DNA from: Castor canadensis
Lineage: Eukaryota > Chordata > Mammalia > Rodentia > Castoridae
DNA length: 64,000 nt
Direction of reading: 5' to 3'
Assembly: GCF_047511655.1 (NCBI RefSeq)
Contig: NC_133390.1
Coordinates: 168,536,083 to 168,600,082, forward strand
Part shown: positions 33,001 through 44,490 of the stretch, in pieces
Position numbering within the stretch: position 1 is the stretch's first letter
Layout: every line of letters begins with the position of its first letter
The notes under the pieces: generated by a model
The model's database searches: none
What the model was told of the DNA's origin: nothing
The model's input: only the letters and a program-made list of their open reading frames with translations
Program-made: the position numbers and the translations under genes

Positions 33001-34404
33001 CTTCATCTCCCAGCCGCCCAGCCCCAGGAAGCCCCTGGGGGCAGCGCCCCTCCCTCCTCCAACCCCAGATCTATGCGAAGGGAGCGCCCCCAGGAGGGGG
33101 TCCATCTCCTTCCTTCCCTGCCCGGTAGCTCAGCTCCCCCGGAGGCATCAGTTGGCTACCCGACCCTATTTCCCCGTCTGACTTTACTGCGTCTAGCCCG
33201 CCCTTCTCCCCCCGCCCCCACACTACTATTAGAGCTTGGCTTCAAAGAAGGGGGGTGCATGCGAAGGTGGGGGGCGGGCTTCTCAAGTGGCTACCTCTGG
33301 CTGGCTGCCCAGAAAGGTCCCTTGCACAGGCTGCGGGTTTCAGAGGCAATCACTGTGCACTGAGGTGGACAGACAGGTTCCCAGGGCTGGGAGTCTCCAG
33401 GCAGGTGGGAGGTCAGGTATTGAGGGAGGGATTCATATGGGCGTTTCCTCTTCCGGAGGGGCATCTTGGACACCCCTGCCACCAATAAAACTAGGCAAAC
33501 AAGACAGGCCCCATTCTAAACTTACTGCCACCTTTGTGCCAGAATCTCCCCAACAAAAATCCTACCAACTGACTCAAAAGCTGCTTTTTTTCTGTCCTTG
33601 ATAAAATTCAGCTAGCCCGCAGCCTGATATCTTTTCTGCCTGGCCCAGTTTCTTTCTTCTGACTGTATGGCTAGAACAGGACAGCTATGTACCTCTATCC
33701 TTGCCAGGACCCTCAGAGGCCCTAACTCCTGTGGGCGCTCAGATCCATCCTCTACCTCCCCCAGCTTGCACCCTGCCTTGCCTCTGTCTCCCACTCCCAT
33801 CTCCATCCCACACCCTCGTTCTTCTCTCATTCTTCAATAGTGGTTGGAATCTCCTCTCCCACTGGCTACCCCTCCAGCCCCTCCTGCTAAACTCCATCAC
33901 TCTTTTGTTTATTTTGAGATTTATTCTCCATCGTGCCAGCCTGTTCCCTCTCCGAAGTCCTTCTCTCTGTTTATTCCCTTCATTGATCTCTCCTTGCCTT
34001 TGCATTGCCCCTTCTCCTGGTCTCTCTTCTCCCCTCTCTTCTCTATTCTTAGCCTTCTCTCTTTCATGCTTTTGGAGACCAGAGGCCAGCCCTTCCAGAT
34101 GCATCTTCACTCACTGCTCTCTCCCTCCCTCTGACTCGCTTTTGCTGCTCCACTCTGTCCTTTCCTTTCCCTCCTGACCCTGGTGTGTGCTGTGGTCTCA
34201 GGAGTCTGCTCTATGGTCTGCAGGCTCTTCCAGCCTGGAACACTGTTACTCTCACAACTGATGTGCACAGTCGGTGCTTCATCAGCGGGCACTCTTGTTC
34301 TGATCTCTCTCTTCTCTCCAGAACTCTTTATTAGAACTCCCAGCTTTTCCTCTCAAAAGACCTTGCATCCCTTTTCAGACTCATTCCACTATGATCTCTG
34401 ATTC
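33001..34404. other. Non-coding sequence right of the CpG island
   Basis: No gene is seen. GC content falls from 33250. 33680-34390 is pyrimidine-rich and may contain an unrecognised old LINE. Confidence 0.35.
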
Positions 34405-34585
34405 TACCTTCAACAAACCTTCTCTGAGTGCCCACTGTGTCAGGCACTGTGAGGGGCTCTGAGGTCATGGTCATGATTTTGCTTTCAAGTCCTCACAACA
34501 ATCAGACACTAAGATAAGCCCCATTTTACAGATGAGGAAACTGAGGCACAGCACATTGGAGTATCATCATAGCACCTCTGGAAAG
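34405..34585 (-). repeat. MIR, antisense
   Basis: The sequence 'gcccactgtgtcaggcactg', 'caagtcctcacaacaatcag' and 'ccccattttacagatgagga' matches well. Confidence 0.85.
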
Positions 34586-34804
34586 TGGTGAGAGCAGATT
34601 GAAACATCCTGCCCAGGTCTGCCTTGCACTCTGGCTTGGGAGAAGGTAAGGCAGGACTCCTGCTGTCCATAGTTCAGCAGGTGCAGCAAGAGGTGGTGGG
34701 TTTGCTAGAAGAAGAACTGGGTGGAGCTGGGCTCAGAGCAGCTCTGTCCCATGCAAGCTGTGGGACACAGTAAGCAGGCCACTTCCCCAGTGTTGATTTG
34801 CAGA

Positions 34805-35035
34805 GAAAATGAGATGATTATGACAACAGTCAGCATTTAGCAAGCTTGTGTTAAATGTTTTACATAGATTATTTCGTTTGATTCTGGTGGCAATCAATTT
34901 ATAATTTTATAGGTCGGGAAACTGGGGCATAGAGAAACTATGAAACATGCCCAAAGTCATACAGGTTGTGGAGGAGCAGGGCTTCCAACCCAGGCAGCCT
35001 GGTGCTAGAACCTATACCCTGAATTGGTGTGCAAT
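34805..35035 (-). repeat. MIR, antisense
   Basis: The sequence 'gttaaatgttttacatagat', 'aaactggggcatagagaaac' and 'catgcccaaagtcatacagg' gives a nearly full-length copy. Confidence 0.85.
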
Positions 35036-35324
35036 ACTCCTCTGACAAGTCATAGGCCTGGTGCTTTGCAGGTGGTTAGAGTCTGAGCTCATGCATTTTT
35101 ACATTGTGGGAGTGTACTCATAAGGTGGACACTACTCTTCCAGGGGTTGGAATGGGTGAGGAAGGACTGGGGTTAGGGGTGTGGCTAGGGGATGGTTCTA
35201 GGAGGAGGAGCTTGTGAGATTTCACCTTCTGTCTTGGCACATGGAGCACAGTCTCTCTTTGGAGTCACCTGGGTTTCAGGCTAGTTCTTCCTCTGGCCCA
35301 GGCTTCTCCACATTCACCTATCAC

Positions 35325-35518
35325 CATTCGCAGCCAGGTAATTCTTTATTGTAGACGCTGTCCTGAGGGTGTGGAATGTTTAGCAGTGTCCCTAACATCT
35401 GCCCACTAGGTGCCTGTGGCACATCCCCTCTCCCAGTTGTGACAACTACAAATGTGTCCAGACCCTGCCAACTGTCTCCTGAAGGGCAAAATTAGCCCTA
35501 GTGGAGAACCACTGCTCC
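35325..35518 (+). mobile_element. MER20 (hAT-Charlie) copy, sense
   Basis: The sequence 'ggtaattctttattgtagac', 'aatgtttagcagtgtcccta', 'cccagttgtgacaactacaa' and the terminus 'gtggagaaccactgctcc' match MER20. Confidence 0.85.
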
Positions 35519-35699
35519 AGTCTGAACAGCAGGGACTGCTCCAGGGTGTCCGAAAGTTTGAGCAGGTGTTGGTGAGGGGGAGAGGGGAGAGAGAGAAGAG
35601 GAGAGGACAGGAGGGGAGGGAGGGAGGCGGACTGCTCTTAGCTTCAGGCTCTGCTATTCTTCCTGGCCCTTCTCCTCCTGTTCTCTACTTGCTCAGGTG

Positions 35700-36195
35700 G
35701 TCACCGGTTACCAGATCCCTATGGCTCTCACTTCTCTTGTCACCCTGCTCATCTCTCTGTTGCCTTCTCACACGTTGTCTGTCCTCCCTTCTCTGTGTCC
35801 CTCTCCACCCCTGTCTCCTCCTCTCCAGCAGTGTTGAAGGTGCTCTCTGACTCTGAGTGTCCCTCTCCTTCCTTGTCTCTTTCTGTCTGTCTGTGTCTGC
35901 TATTCTGTGGCTGTGTCTCTGTGTCTAACTCCCTGGCTGTGTGGCTTTGTGTCTTTCTGTCTCTATTTGTCCACACCCTCCCCCCTGTCTCCTTGGTCTC
36001 TGTTCTCTAGTCCTACTCTGACTCTCTGTCCCCAACCCTCTTCCCTCTTCCCCTTCCTACCTTCCCCTTCCCACACTTCCTTCTACCTCTTCCCCTCCTC
36101 TCTCCCTTTCCTGCTTCCCGTGTCCCTCCTTTCCTCCCCTCTCCTTTTCTTCCCTCCCCGCTCTCCTTCTCCCCCTCTTGCTCTCTCTGTCCGTG
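35700..36195. repeat. Long pyrimidine-rich tract
   Basis: The plus strand is CT-rich throughout and almost purely pyrimidine at about 36020-36180, with TCTGTCTGTGTCT-type units before that. Such homopurine-homopyrimidine DNA can adopt a triplex form. The matching S/L/F-rich and R/E/G-rich frames are artefacts. Confidence 0.8.
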
Positions 36196-36685
36196 GGAGC
36201 TGGAAGTTAAAAGCTTTTCCGAACTTGCTCTCCAGTTGCTGTTCCTGGCGCCTTTCATCTCGCCAGCACATTTGTAAAACTGCGCAGACTGAAGGGCGGT
36301 GACATGAACAACCAAAGAAATGTCAGCGCGGGGATGGGGCCGCCAGCCAGCGGAGGAGACGGTGGGGAGCAGTGGGGTGCGCCCCAACCCCTCCCAGGAG
36401 GGGACCCGGGACCTAGGGGGGGATACCCGGGCCCCATGAGGGGCTCCCGCGCTCTGCGCCTCTGAGGAGCCCGGCTTCCTCCGCCAGGGCCGGGGAGCAC
36501 AGGGAAGGGCGCGCCTGGCGGGTGAGGAGGTGGCCCTGGCTGCCTGGCCTGGCCTGGCGGACCCAGAAAGGACCAAGCTGGTGGCGGCAGGCGCTGGAGA
36601 GCCTCAGGCCTGGCCGCAGCTGGCCAGAGAGCCTGGGGAGCTGGGCGCCTGCTGTGCCCTTAACACCCCACCGCATTAATCCGCA
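36196..36685. promoter_or_regulatory. Second GC-rich block, possible promoter or enhancer
   Basis: CpG frequency rises over 36280-36530. The left part ('aacttgctctccagttgctg', 'catctcgccagcacatttgt') is repeat-free and looks constrained in composition. No exon can be defined. It is weaker than the CpG island at 32 kb. Confidence 0.35.
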
Positions 36686-36870
36686 CGGACCCAGAGGTAG
36701 ACTTTCTGGGTTCAAATCCTATCACAACCACTGGACAAGTGGTTTCACCTCTAGGTAAACAAGTGGTTTTTCTCTAGGTAAAACAGGGATGATGACAGTG
36801 GTGCCTACGTCAGAGGGCTGGGGTGAGGATGAAATGAATGAATCCATATAAGACACTTAGATAAGTGTTT
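36686..36870 (+). repeat. MIR, sense, with a following antisense scrap
   Basis: The sequence 'tttctgggttcaaatcctat' followed by 'caagtggtttcacctctagg' and 'gtgaggatgaaatgaatgaa' matches. The words 'caagtggttt' and 'tctaggtaaa' are locally duplicated. An antisense MIR piece may follow at 36880-36960. Confidence 0.7.
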
Positions 36871-37098
36871 GGTGTAATTAACAAGAAAAGCTACAACTCC
36901 ACCACATGCCCTATGCTACAGATGGGGAAACCAAGGTTTAGCAGGGGAATGTGACATGAAGGAGGGCTCAAAACAACTCTGGGAAGGAACAGGGATTAAA
37001 TTAGCCCAGCTCCCTCCCTCCCTCCCTTTCCTCCCCTTTTCAATGAAGTGGACACAGGAATGAGGCTTAAACTGCGGGAGTTTCAGGACTGAGCCTGT

Positions 37099-37175
37099 TC
37101 TGTTTTCTTTCTGGGCTGAGGATGGAACCCAGGGCTGTGCTAGGCAAGTGCTCCACCACTGAGCGACCCCAGCCG
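37099..37175 (-). repeat. ID-type SINE, antisense
   Basis: On the minus strand this is a tRNA-derived monomer. Its complement 'ggatggaacccagggctgtg' and 'aagtgctccaccactgagcg' are the A/B-box region. Near-identical flanks 'ctgagcctgt' (37089-37098) and 'ctgagtctgt' (37176-37185) look like the target-site duplication. Confidence 0.8.
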
Positions 37176-37265
37176 CTGAGTCTGTGTGTGCACTGCTGCA
37201 TCCTGTGGGGGCAGCACTTAGCAGATGCTCAATAAATAATTGTAGGATGGAGGGAATGGGTGAAT

Positions 37266-38929
37266 GGAAATGCTGGAAAGACACCAAGGCTAGAAAACTG
37301 ATAAGTACTTTGTTTGCAGGGTTGGGGTGAAGGGAGGTAGTCCAGTGCCTACGGAAGCTTCTGGCCAATTCGAGGACTCCTCTCTGGACCTAAGTGTCGG
37401 CAGCACCATGGACAGCAGACATGGTCCAGCATGAGCCAGGCGCCAGCATGAGCCTTGGAGCTATTGCTCTGGTAAACTCGGTCTGGGCCTCCAAGCTTCA
37501 GCCTCCCATGCACACGCCATCCTTCCTCTCTCTCCCTTTGAACACAAATCCAAAGCCAAGGCAGCCCACTGGGGAAGGTGTGTCTCCCCCTTTATCTCTC
37601 TGCTGCTTTCTGTAGCCCTGAAGCTTCACTGACACCGCAGGTGGCTGTGTGAAAATGGCAATAAGTCCCCCAAGCTTTCTGAAAGGCCCTAAAGACAGAG
37701 CAGTGTTGAACAGGGCCAGAGCACTTGGAGCATCCCTCCTGACCCCCCCCCTTCCCTGGGGTGGCAGGGTGAGACAGCCCTGCCACACACTCCCCCAAAA
37801 CACACACTTCAAACACTCCACTCTCCGTAAATTATTCACCTGCCTCTCCCCAGGATTGCTGCAGAGCGCCCAGCCCAGGTGCCAAGGAGGAAAAAGGCAG
37901 GAAGGCCCATTAAATTTAAACACCACTGAGGATTGTCAGACACGAGGTTCTATTCCTGGCCTGGAAAAATGCAGCTAGCGAGGGGGTGGAGATCAGAAAG
38001 GGGACAACTTTCTGAGCACCAGGAGAGCTGGGCTGGGATGCCAGAGACCAGGGCCTCTTCAACCTAAAGGTTCCCGTCCATGAGGAGCGGGTGGTACCAT
38101 AGTGCCTTGCCATTGTGCCTCCCTCATCTGGGTCTGGTGATTCCTAAAAATAACTTCCCTGCACTTACCAGAAAGCCCACTATTCTGGCTCCTGGTGAGG
38201 AACAGGGCATTGCCTCGCCAGCTTCCTGTCTCACTACTTGCTTCCTTCTTGCACCTTCTATCCTGGGAGTGCCAAACTCTTTCAGTTTCTTGTCATACTC
38301 TGAGCTTTTACATCATTCTTGCCACTTGGAGCTCCTCTACCTTGCTGGAAAACTCCTATTTACCTCTCAAAATCTAGCCCTGCCCGATGGCATGGTGCTC
38401 TCTCACCGCTGCTGTCCACTGGGCCTGGAACACATGGCCCTGGCTGCTTCCCTCTTCCTGCCCCACGTGGATAACACAGTCCTTGACCGTCAGGCCCGAT
38501 GGGGCCATCACAGGTCATGTGCACTGAAGAACAGGCAATTGGAAGTATGGAGAGGGAGAGATGCTGGTCACACAGAAGCCTAAGGTCCCACCTGTGGGCC
38601 TGGCTCTCTGTGTGATTGGGGCAAGTCCCTGATTCTCTCTTGACCTTGGTTTTCTACCATGGAAAATAAAGGAGGCAGGGCAGAGGACCTGTTCACGATG
38701 ACCATGGGCCTTTTCAGTTATTACGGGTCAGAAATCTGCTCCTCATGGTCCTCGTTTCAGACCATATCTTGGTTGTTCCCTATGTCATTGCTGGTTCGGC
38801 AGCCCTCACTGATTCTTGAAGTGACTGGCTCATACTGCTTTATTGAAGCCAACTGTTAGGTTTTTTTCCTTGAATTTTGAAATTGGCCCTGTTAAGAGTA
38901 TTTACTTCATGAAAATTGGCAAACAATAC
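37266..38929. other. Non-coding sequence with minor repeat scraps
   Basis: No gene is seen. A sense MIR lies at about 38565-38665 ('ctgtgtgattggggcaagtc'), and about 38200-38400 is weakly L2/L3-like. The REST candidate is near the left end. Confidence 0.4.
37399..37419 (+). promoter_or_regulatory. REST/NRSF (RE1) candidate site
   Basis: The 21-mer matches the RE1 consensus in both half-sites: CAGCACC and GGACAGC at canonical spacing, with one transition between them (A-T for A-C) and mismatches only at the outer ends. REST represses neuronal genes in non-neuronal cells, so this would link the locus to neuronal regulation. It lies outside any recognised repeat. Confidence 0.6.
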
Positions 38930-39535
38930 CAATCAAGGCTTACCCCCATCCTCCAAGAAAGCCAGTTTCCCTCTGTTCAGATGTTCCATTCCCACCTCAG
39001 GCCCTCACCCCTGCGGAACCTTTTGGAGGAATCTCTGCTCCATCCCGTGCTCCCTGCTCTGTTTCACCCTGGACCCACATGCTGTCCGCTGCCTGCTCAG
39101 GGCTGAGTCCTCTTGCTTCACCCTATTGTGGTTCTCTCTGTTCAGAGCTCACAGTTCAACTAGAGTAGACGGGTGTGAGTGGACACCGGGGCCCTGCTCT
39201 GAGCCACAAGGCTATCTCCTTGTCAGTAGGCTTCCTGCTTAGCATCACTTTGGTGCAGAGGACTTCCCAGGCCACCCCAAGTAAAATGGAGCTCCACCCA
39301 TCCCACCTTGCCCTGCCAGAGATCTTTCCACCCGCTTTATTTGCCTGCTGAGCTCCTCTCATGGCGCGATAGTTACACATCCGCGTGAGCTCATCCAATG
39401 CCTGTCTGTCTCCCTCTAGAACAGGCGCTCTGTGAGGGCAGGAACTTTTCGGTCTTGCTCACTGCTACATCCTCCCTCTCCTAGAGCATTGTCTGGCACA
39501 CAATAGGTGCTCCACTATTTCACTGAGCAAAAGGT
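38930..39535 (+). repeat. L2 fragment, sense
   Basis: The 3' end is clear: 'ctctagaacaggcgctctgt', 'gagggcaggaacttttcggt', 'tggcacacaataggtgctcc'. The left half is diverged. A short sense MIR ('tgaccttgggcaagtcatgg') follows at 39535-39600. Confidence 0.6.
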
Positions 39536-39809
39536 TGTGTGACCTTGGGCAAGTCATGGCTCCTTCCTGAGCTTCAGCCTCCTCCACCCTCCCCACCTCC
39601 CCACCTCCCCCACCCCTGCTGCAGGAATCCTTGTGAGCTGTTTTCCTGAGCTGCCTTCCACGAGGAGGGCCTAGGACTGGGGTCCTAATCACAACACCCA
39701 CCTGCCTGGATTTTGCCTCCTTCTCAGGGTCAGGTGCAATGACAGCTGGAGTGAGATGTGATTTCAATCTCGGGGGCCCATCTTCTACCCCTCCCTCCCC
39801 ATTCCACCT

Positions 39810-40720
39810 CATTCACTCATTCACACAATTAATATTCATTTTTATTAGTAGTACACGGGGGGGGGGTTCATTGTGAAAATTGTATGGATGCACACAGTAC
39901 ACCTTGAACGTATTCGCCCTCTATTATATTCCACTAGCCCCTCTCCTTCACCCCTTTTTTCAAACAGTATTTGGTGGTTTCATTATGAATATAAGTGAAA
40001 TATATGTATAGTACACTACATATATTCGTTCCTCTAGGACTCTCTCCTTTCTCCCTCCCGTCCTGCTGATCCCCCCACAGACAGTCCCCCTTTTACACTC
40101 AAGTCCTATTCTTAATATTATTGCCATCATCTTCATTTGAGGTCTAGATTTCACATGAGTAAAAACATGGGACATTTGCCTCTTGAATTTGGCTTATTTC
40201 GCTCAACGTGATGGTCTCCAGTTCCATTCATCTTCCTGTAAATGACATGATTTCATCTTCTTTATGGCCAAGTAATACTCCATTATGTATCTGCACCACA
40301 TTTTCTTTATCTATCCATCAGTTGTTGAGCACCTAGGCTGATTGCCCAGCTTGGTTATTGTGAACAATTCTGAGGTAAACCTGGATGTGCAGGTGTCTGT
40401 CTTGCGTGTTTATTTACATTCCTTCAGCTATATGCCCAGGAATGGTATCAGGGGGACTCAACTCATATTTATTGAGCATCTTCTATGTGTCAGACAGCAA
40501 GGCTAAGGCACCAGACATGGAGGTTCCCTCTTGGGCTAACATTCCAGTTGGAGAAGACAGTGAACAAGATAAATTAGTGAAATAAATGGCATGTCAGATG
40601 GCGATCGTGCTAAGGAGGAATTTAAGGCAGGAAAAGGGCATAGGGAGATTTGAAGAGGGGTGTTAGTTTTAGGTAGGGGATCAGGAAATTGTCTCCCTGT
40701 GAAGGTGGTATGGACAGAGA
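39810..40720 (-). repeat. L2 3' end, antisense, split by an L1
   Basis: The antisense L2 terminus 'cattcactcattcacacaat' lies left of the L1. The element resumes at 40463 with 'tcatatttattgagcatctt', 'tgtgtcagacagcaaggcta' and 'gttggagaagacagtgaaca'. Confidence 0.65.
39847..40462 (-). repeat. L1 3' end (ORF2 C-terminus and 3' UTR), antisense
   Basis: On the minus strand, 40462 to about 40140 matches the end of L1 ORF2. Plus-strand complements include 'aagtaatactccattatgta' and 'ctccagttccattcatcttc'. About 40130-39847 is 3' UTR with a run of nine or ten G (plus strand). It is less diverged than the other L1 pieces and 5' truncated at about 615 bp. Flanks 'tcatttttatt' (39836) and 'tcatatttatt' (40463) are a possible target duplication. 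Confidence 0.88.
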
Positions 40721-41129
40721 GGCACAAAGGAGGTAGCTCTCTACGGAAAGAGAGAGGAGCCAGCTTGTGCAGCAACTGGATGCAGGGGCAGCCTGAGATG
40801 CCCGGGGAGTGATGGTGAAGTGATGAGAGGAAGGATGACTGACTGGTGGCTCCCTCCCTCCCTCCCTTTCTCGTTAGGAAGCTAGTCCCAAAGTTTGTGA
40901 CATAGGAGTCTCTAAAGGAGAAGGGGGACTCCCCTGCACTCCCTCCCTCCCTCCTGGGGAGCCCAGCCTCGCTGCAGGGGCCGCAGCTTTTGGATCAGTA
41001 ATTTATCTCCTGGTGCCATGAGTTTCCTGGAGCCGGGCACTTCCTCCCCACTCAGCTCAGCTCCCCTGAGCGGCAAAGACAGGTGTGAGGAATTAGCTGT
41101 GGGGACTAATGCCGTGACAGGAACCGGCA
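40721..41129. other. Unassigned non-coding sequence
   Basis: I see no gene. It contains two CCCTCCCTCC-type short runs. Confidence 0.4.
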
Positions 41130-41340
41130 CAAAAGAAGGGGACAGAGTGTAATGTTTATTACGTTTGAAGCAAAGCAAACACGCAGCCTATTTATGTATC
41201 TATAGAGAATTAATTGGCGAGCGGCAGCAAGAAGCAGATTATAAATTAGAATCATTTTCGCCAACTGAAACCCATTCATCTTGCTTCAGAATGGGCTTGT
41301 CACCTCCTCCTGACTAATTCCTTTTAAATTCGTTGCTTTT
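41130..41340. promoter_or_regulatory. AT-rich island, candidate conserved element
   Basis: A repeat-free AT-rich block in GC-rich flanks contains 'aatgtttattacgtttga', 'tatagagaattaattggcga' and 'gattataaattagaatcatt' (several TAAT/ATTA cores) plus 'tgactaattcc' to the right. This is enhancer-like by composition and motif clustering only. Confidence 0.4.
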
Positions 41341-43149
41341 CCTCACCAGCCCCCCGCAGTTCTCACCTTGAGACCTGAACCCCAGGTGGTGGCCCAGTGC
41401 CTCAGGGAAAAGCCACATTCAAGTTCTGTGTATTTCCAGGGCCCCCTCTCACCATCCTCACCTTGTGGATCTGCTCCCCCATGACTGGCTCAGGGTCGAG
41501 CCCCTGGTGTCCCCTGCCTGTTGTCCCTTCTCCACCCATGGCCACAGCCTCCCCCAGTCTCTTTCTGGCTCTGGCTTGTCCCTGGCAATCTGGTAGGAAA
41601 GGGCCCCCCAGGCAGAGACTCAAGCCAGGCAGGGAGGAGGGGGCAGCATGAGGCTGCCGTCCTAGGAACCCTGGGGCACTGGCGGCTGCCTCCTGCTTTT
41701 GATTTTGGGCTCCTAGCGGGCAGCCTCCACGGGAATCAAAGGGAAGCCACACGGCTGTGTCCCTGGTGGGCCTGGCTCTGGCTCCTCTCACCTGGAGCCT
41801 GTGGAGATGAAAAGCCAGGGCAGGTGCCAGGCCTGAGAGGGGTGCCATCACTGCCCTGGGCTGTGGCACAATTAACCCTTTCCTTCCTGCCGCCTGAGCT
41901 CCATCAGCTTTTTGTGCCTGGAGGCTGCAGCAGGGCAACCTAGCCCAAGGATGGGGTCAGTGGCAGCCAGAAGGCTCTCAGCCTGGGCTGAGAGCGTAGT
42001 TCAACCTTAGGAGCCTAAAGATGACTAGTTTGGACCCTGGATTGAGCCAAGTGCAGGTCTCAATTCAGGGAGCACCTCCTTACTAGAGGTGGCGTCTCTC
42101 TGAGCCTCAGTTTCTTGATGTAGAGTGAAGATGATGACATGTCAGCTAGACTTGTGCAAACACTGCAAGACACACATGCTGTCAGCAAACAGCCAGTGAC
42201 CCAGTGCTCTTCCCTGCTACTAGCCCATGCCAGCTCCAGATGCCTCCCTCCCCACCATCCAGAAACTAAAGGTCGGCTCCTCAGAGGACCTGCTACAGAG
42301 AATGTTCTGATTGATACCCACATGTAGTGCTGAGTGCCAGATATTTTGCATATCTGCCCTGCCTGCTTCCCACGGGTGGCATGGGTATTAAATAAGACAG
42401 GAGTGCAGTGCCTCCCATCCAGTAGGTACTCAAGAGAGGCAGGGATTAGTGGACACTATTAATCTGAGCCTATTAATCTGAGCCAGTGTAAGCCTGGAAT
42501 CCTGGCACTCAGGTGACCCTCCCCACCTTTTTAAATAAACAGTAACTTCCTCCCCCAGGAATCACACACATGCATGCACACACACGCACACATGCACATA
42601 CACACCTGCCCCAGCTGTTGGCCTCAGAGAACCTCTGTGGAGGTCCTGGCAAACATTCTACCAGTATGGAGAAACTTCACTGTGAGACTTTGGATTCAGA
42701 GGCAGATCTGGAGCCCATGAGCGCAGGACCTGGGCTCACTGGCCTCTCTGACCCCTGCTCTCCAGATCCACCACAGCCCTGAGGGTCCCATCTGTGGGAC
42801 AAAGAGGCAGACTTGGGCCCAGTCCCTGCAGGGCCCAGGATCCCAGGTAGTGTTCAGGCAGTTGTCAAGGGCTCACAGAAAAATTCAAGATGTGAAAGGA
42901 AAAAAGATTAGCTCTAAAATACAAAAAGAAAACTGCGAAATCGAAATTAATGAGTGTTTAATTAAATGTCTACAGAACCTTACACTGTGCCAAGTAGTCA
43001 ACCACAGTTCAACTCACCTCGCCCAAACCTGTGCAAGAAAAATGTCTGGGCAGGGGTGGGGGGGTGCTAGTGCATTGGACTACATGTGGGGTACACTGGG
43101 TGGGGACCCTCAAATGAGGAGTGCCCTGGGGCCTACCTCGGTCATCAGA
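41341..43149. other. Non-coding sequence with MIR scraps and a CA tract
   Basis: No gene is seen. MIR-like pieces lie at about 42040-42140 ('ctgagcctcagtttcttgat') and 42380-42430. A CA/CATG-rich microsatellite is at 42565-42605. An AT-rich patch without a named repeat is at 42860-42985. Confidence 0.4.
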
Positions 43150-43260
43150 CTCTCTTGGGTCTCAGCTGTGCTCCTCACTCACTGTGTGGTCTTGGGTGAG
43201 TTGTTCCCATTTGCTGGGCCTCCGTTCTTTATCTATCAGATGAAGAGAACCACTTCCTAG
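43150..43260 (+). repeat. MIR fragment, sense
   Basis: The sequence 'cactgtgtggtcttgggtga' is followed by 'tgggcctccgttctttatct', matching the MIR core. Confidence 0.65.
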
Positions 43261-43332
43261 CTGCCAGGGCACCTATGAGGACATGTGAGCCTATTTTGGG
43301 AAGGCATGGATCACTCTAAAGTACTCATCTTA

Positions 43333-43565
43333 GTCAGATACGGTGGTTCACGCCTATAATCCCAGCATTTAGGAGGCAATGATAGGAGGATTGAGGTTCA
43401 AGTCCAGCCCAGGCCAAAAAAAAAAAAAAAAAAAAATCGCAAGACCTGCCTCCTCCAAAACAAACCAGGCGTGGTCGTCCACTCTTGTGGTCCCAACTAT
43501 TCACAAGGCGAGTTTGAAGCCAGCCTGGGCTGCGAAGCAAGAGCACATCTCAATAAATAAATAAA
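43333..43565 (+). repeat. B1-like dimeric SINE, sense
   Basis: The first monomer ('ggtggttcacgcctataatc', 'ccagcatttaggaggcaatg') is interrupted by a run of about 21 A (43416-43436). A second B1-like head, 'ccaggcgtggtcgtccactc', starts near 43466 and ends in (AAAT)n. The arrangement recalls an Alu-like dimer. Confidence 0.75.
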
Positions 43566-44385
43566 GTGTTCATTTGTGCTGTGGGAACCCAGTGACGGGA
43601 GGAAACTGCCTCCCCTTGGGAGCCCCTTCCTCTTCCTCTGCTTAGGGCATGGACACGGAAGATATTCAGGAAGTGTAACAGTTGCTAGCGGGCAACACGC
43701 GCGATCCTTTAGTTGTCAGAAGCTGGAAAGGGGAGAGGGTTTGTGGGAGGAGGTGGCTGAGCCCTGGGGAGAGAAAGAGACCAGAAAACAGCTATTTGCC
43801 CTCCAGAATGGACATGGACAGATGCCACCATCTGAACACCTGGCGCAGCCCTATTGGTGCATGCTGACTCTAATAGCCTATTATACAAGGAGTCATCCCT
43901 CAAGATGGCCAGATGGGCTGGGGCCCCCTGTGAGCGGCCCAGGATTTAGACTTCACTGTTTATCCACTGACCCAGAGATTCGGCCCAAAATCTCAGCGAA
44001 CTCTAAATGTCAGTGAACTTCTCTGCATGCCCACAAGGGACAAGTCTGGGAACATCCCTCCCAATATCGTTTGTGCTGGGGGAAATTGGAGGCCAGTTGG
44101 GTGCCCTCCCTGGGGGAGTGGGCAGAGAAGACACAGGGGTCACACACTGTGTAGGTCCAGGCAGCTGTTAGAGCTACAGAAAAGACAAGGGCATGGCAAT
44201 AGCCACAGTGGATTCTTTGAAACATTCAATACCAGGAGTGAAAGCTGAAGGTCTCCAGCACACAACAGCATTTATGGGAATTGCATGTGCCTTCAGACGG
44301 CTGCAGGAATCTAGATGTGTGTTTGTAGTTACAGAGCTGTGCACACTCAAAAGTCAATGTTACCATAATTAAAATAAAATAAAAG

Positions 44386-44476
44386 GGCTGGAGGTGTGGC
44401 TCGAGTGGCAGTCTGCCGACCTAGCAAGAGCAAGGCCCCGAACTAAATCCTCAGTATCACCTAAAAAAAAGAAGTC
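44386..44476 (+). repeat. ID-type SINE, sense
   Basis: The sequence 'gggctggaggtgtggctcga' with 'aaggccccgaactaaatcct' is the tRNA-derived monomer. A perfect 14-bp direct repeat 'aaataaaataaaag' flanks it at 44372-44385 and 44477-44490. The AT-rich repeat could also be partly tail-derived. Confidence 0.85.
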
Positions 44477-44490
44477 AAATAAAATAAAAG

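Noticed and set aside
31855-33105. 416-codon open frame on the minus strand
   Set aside because: It crosses the splice donor and the CA repeat and has R/P/A/G-rich low complexity. It overlaps other frames of similar length.
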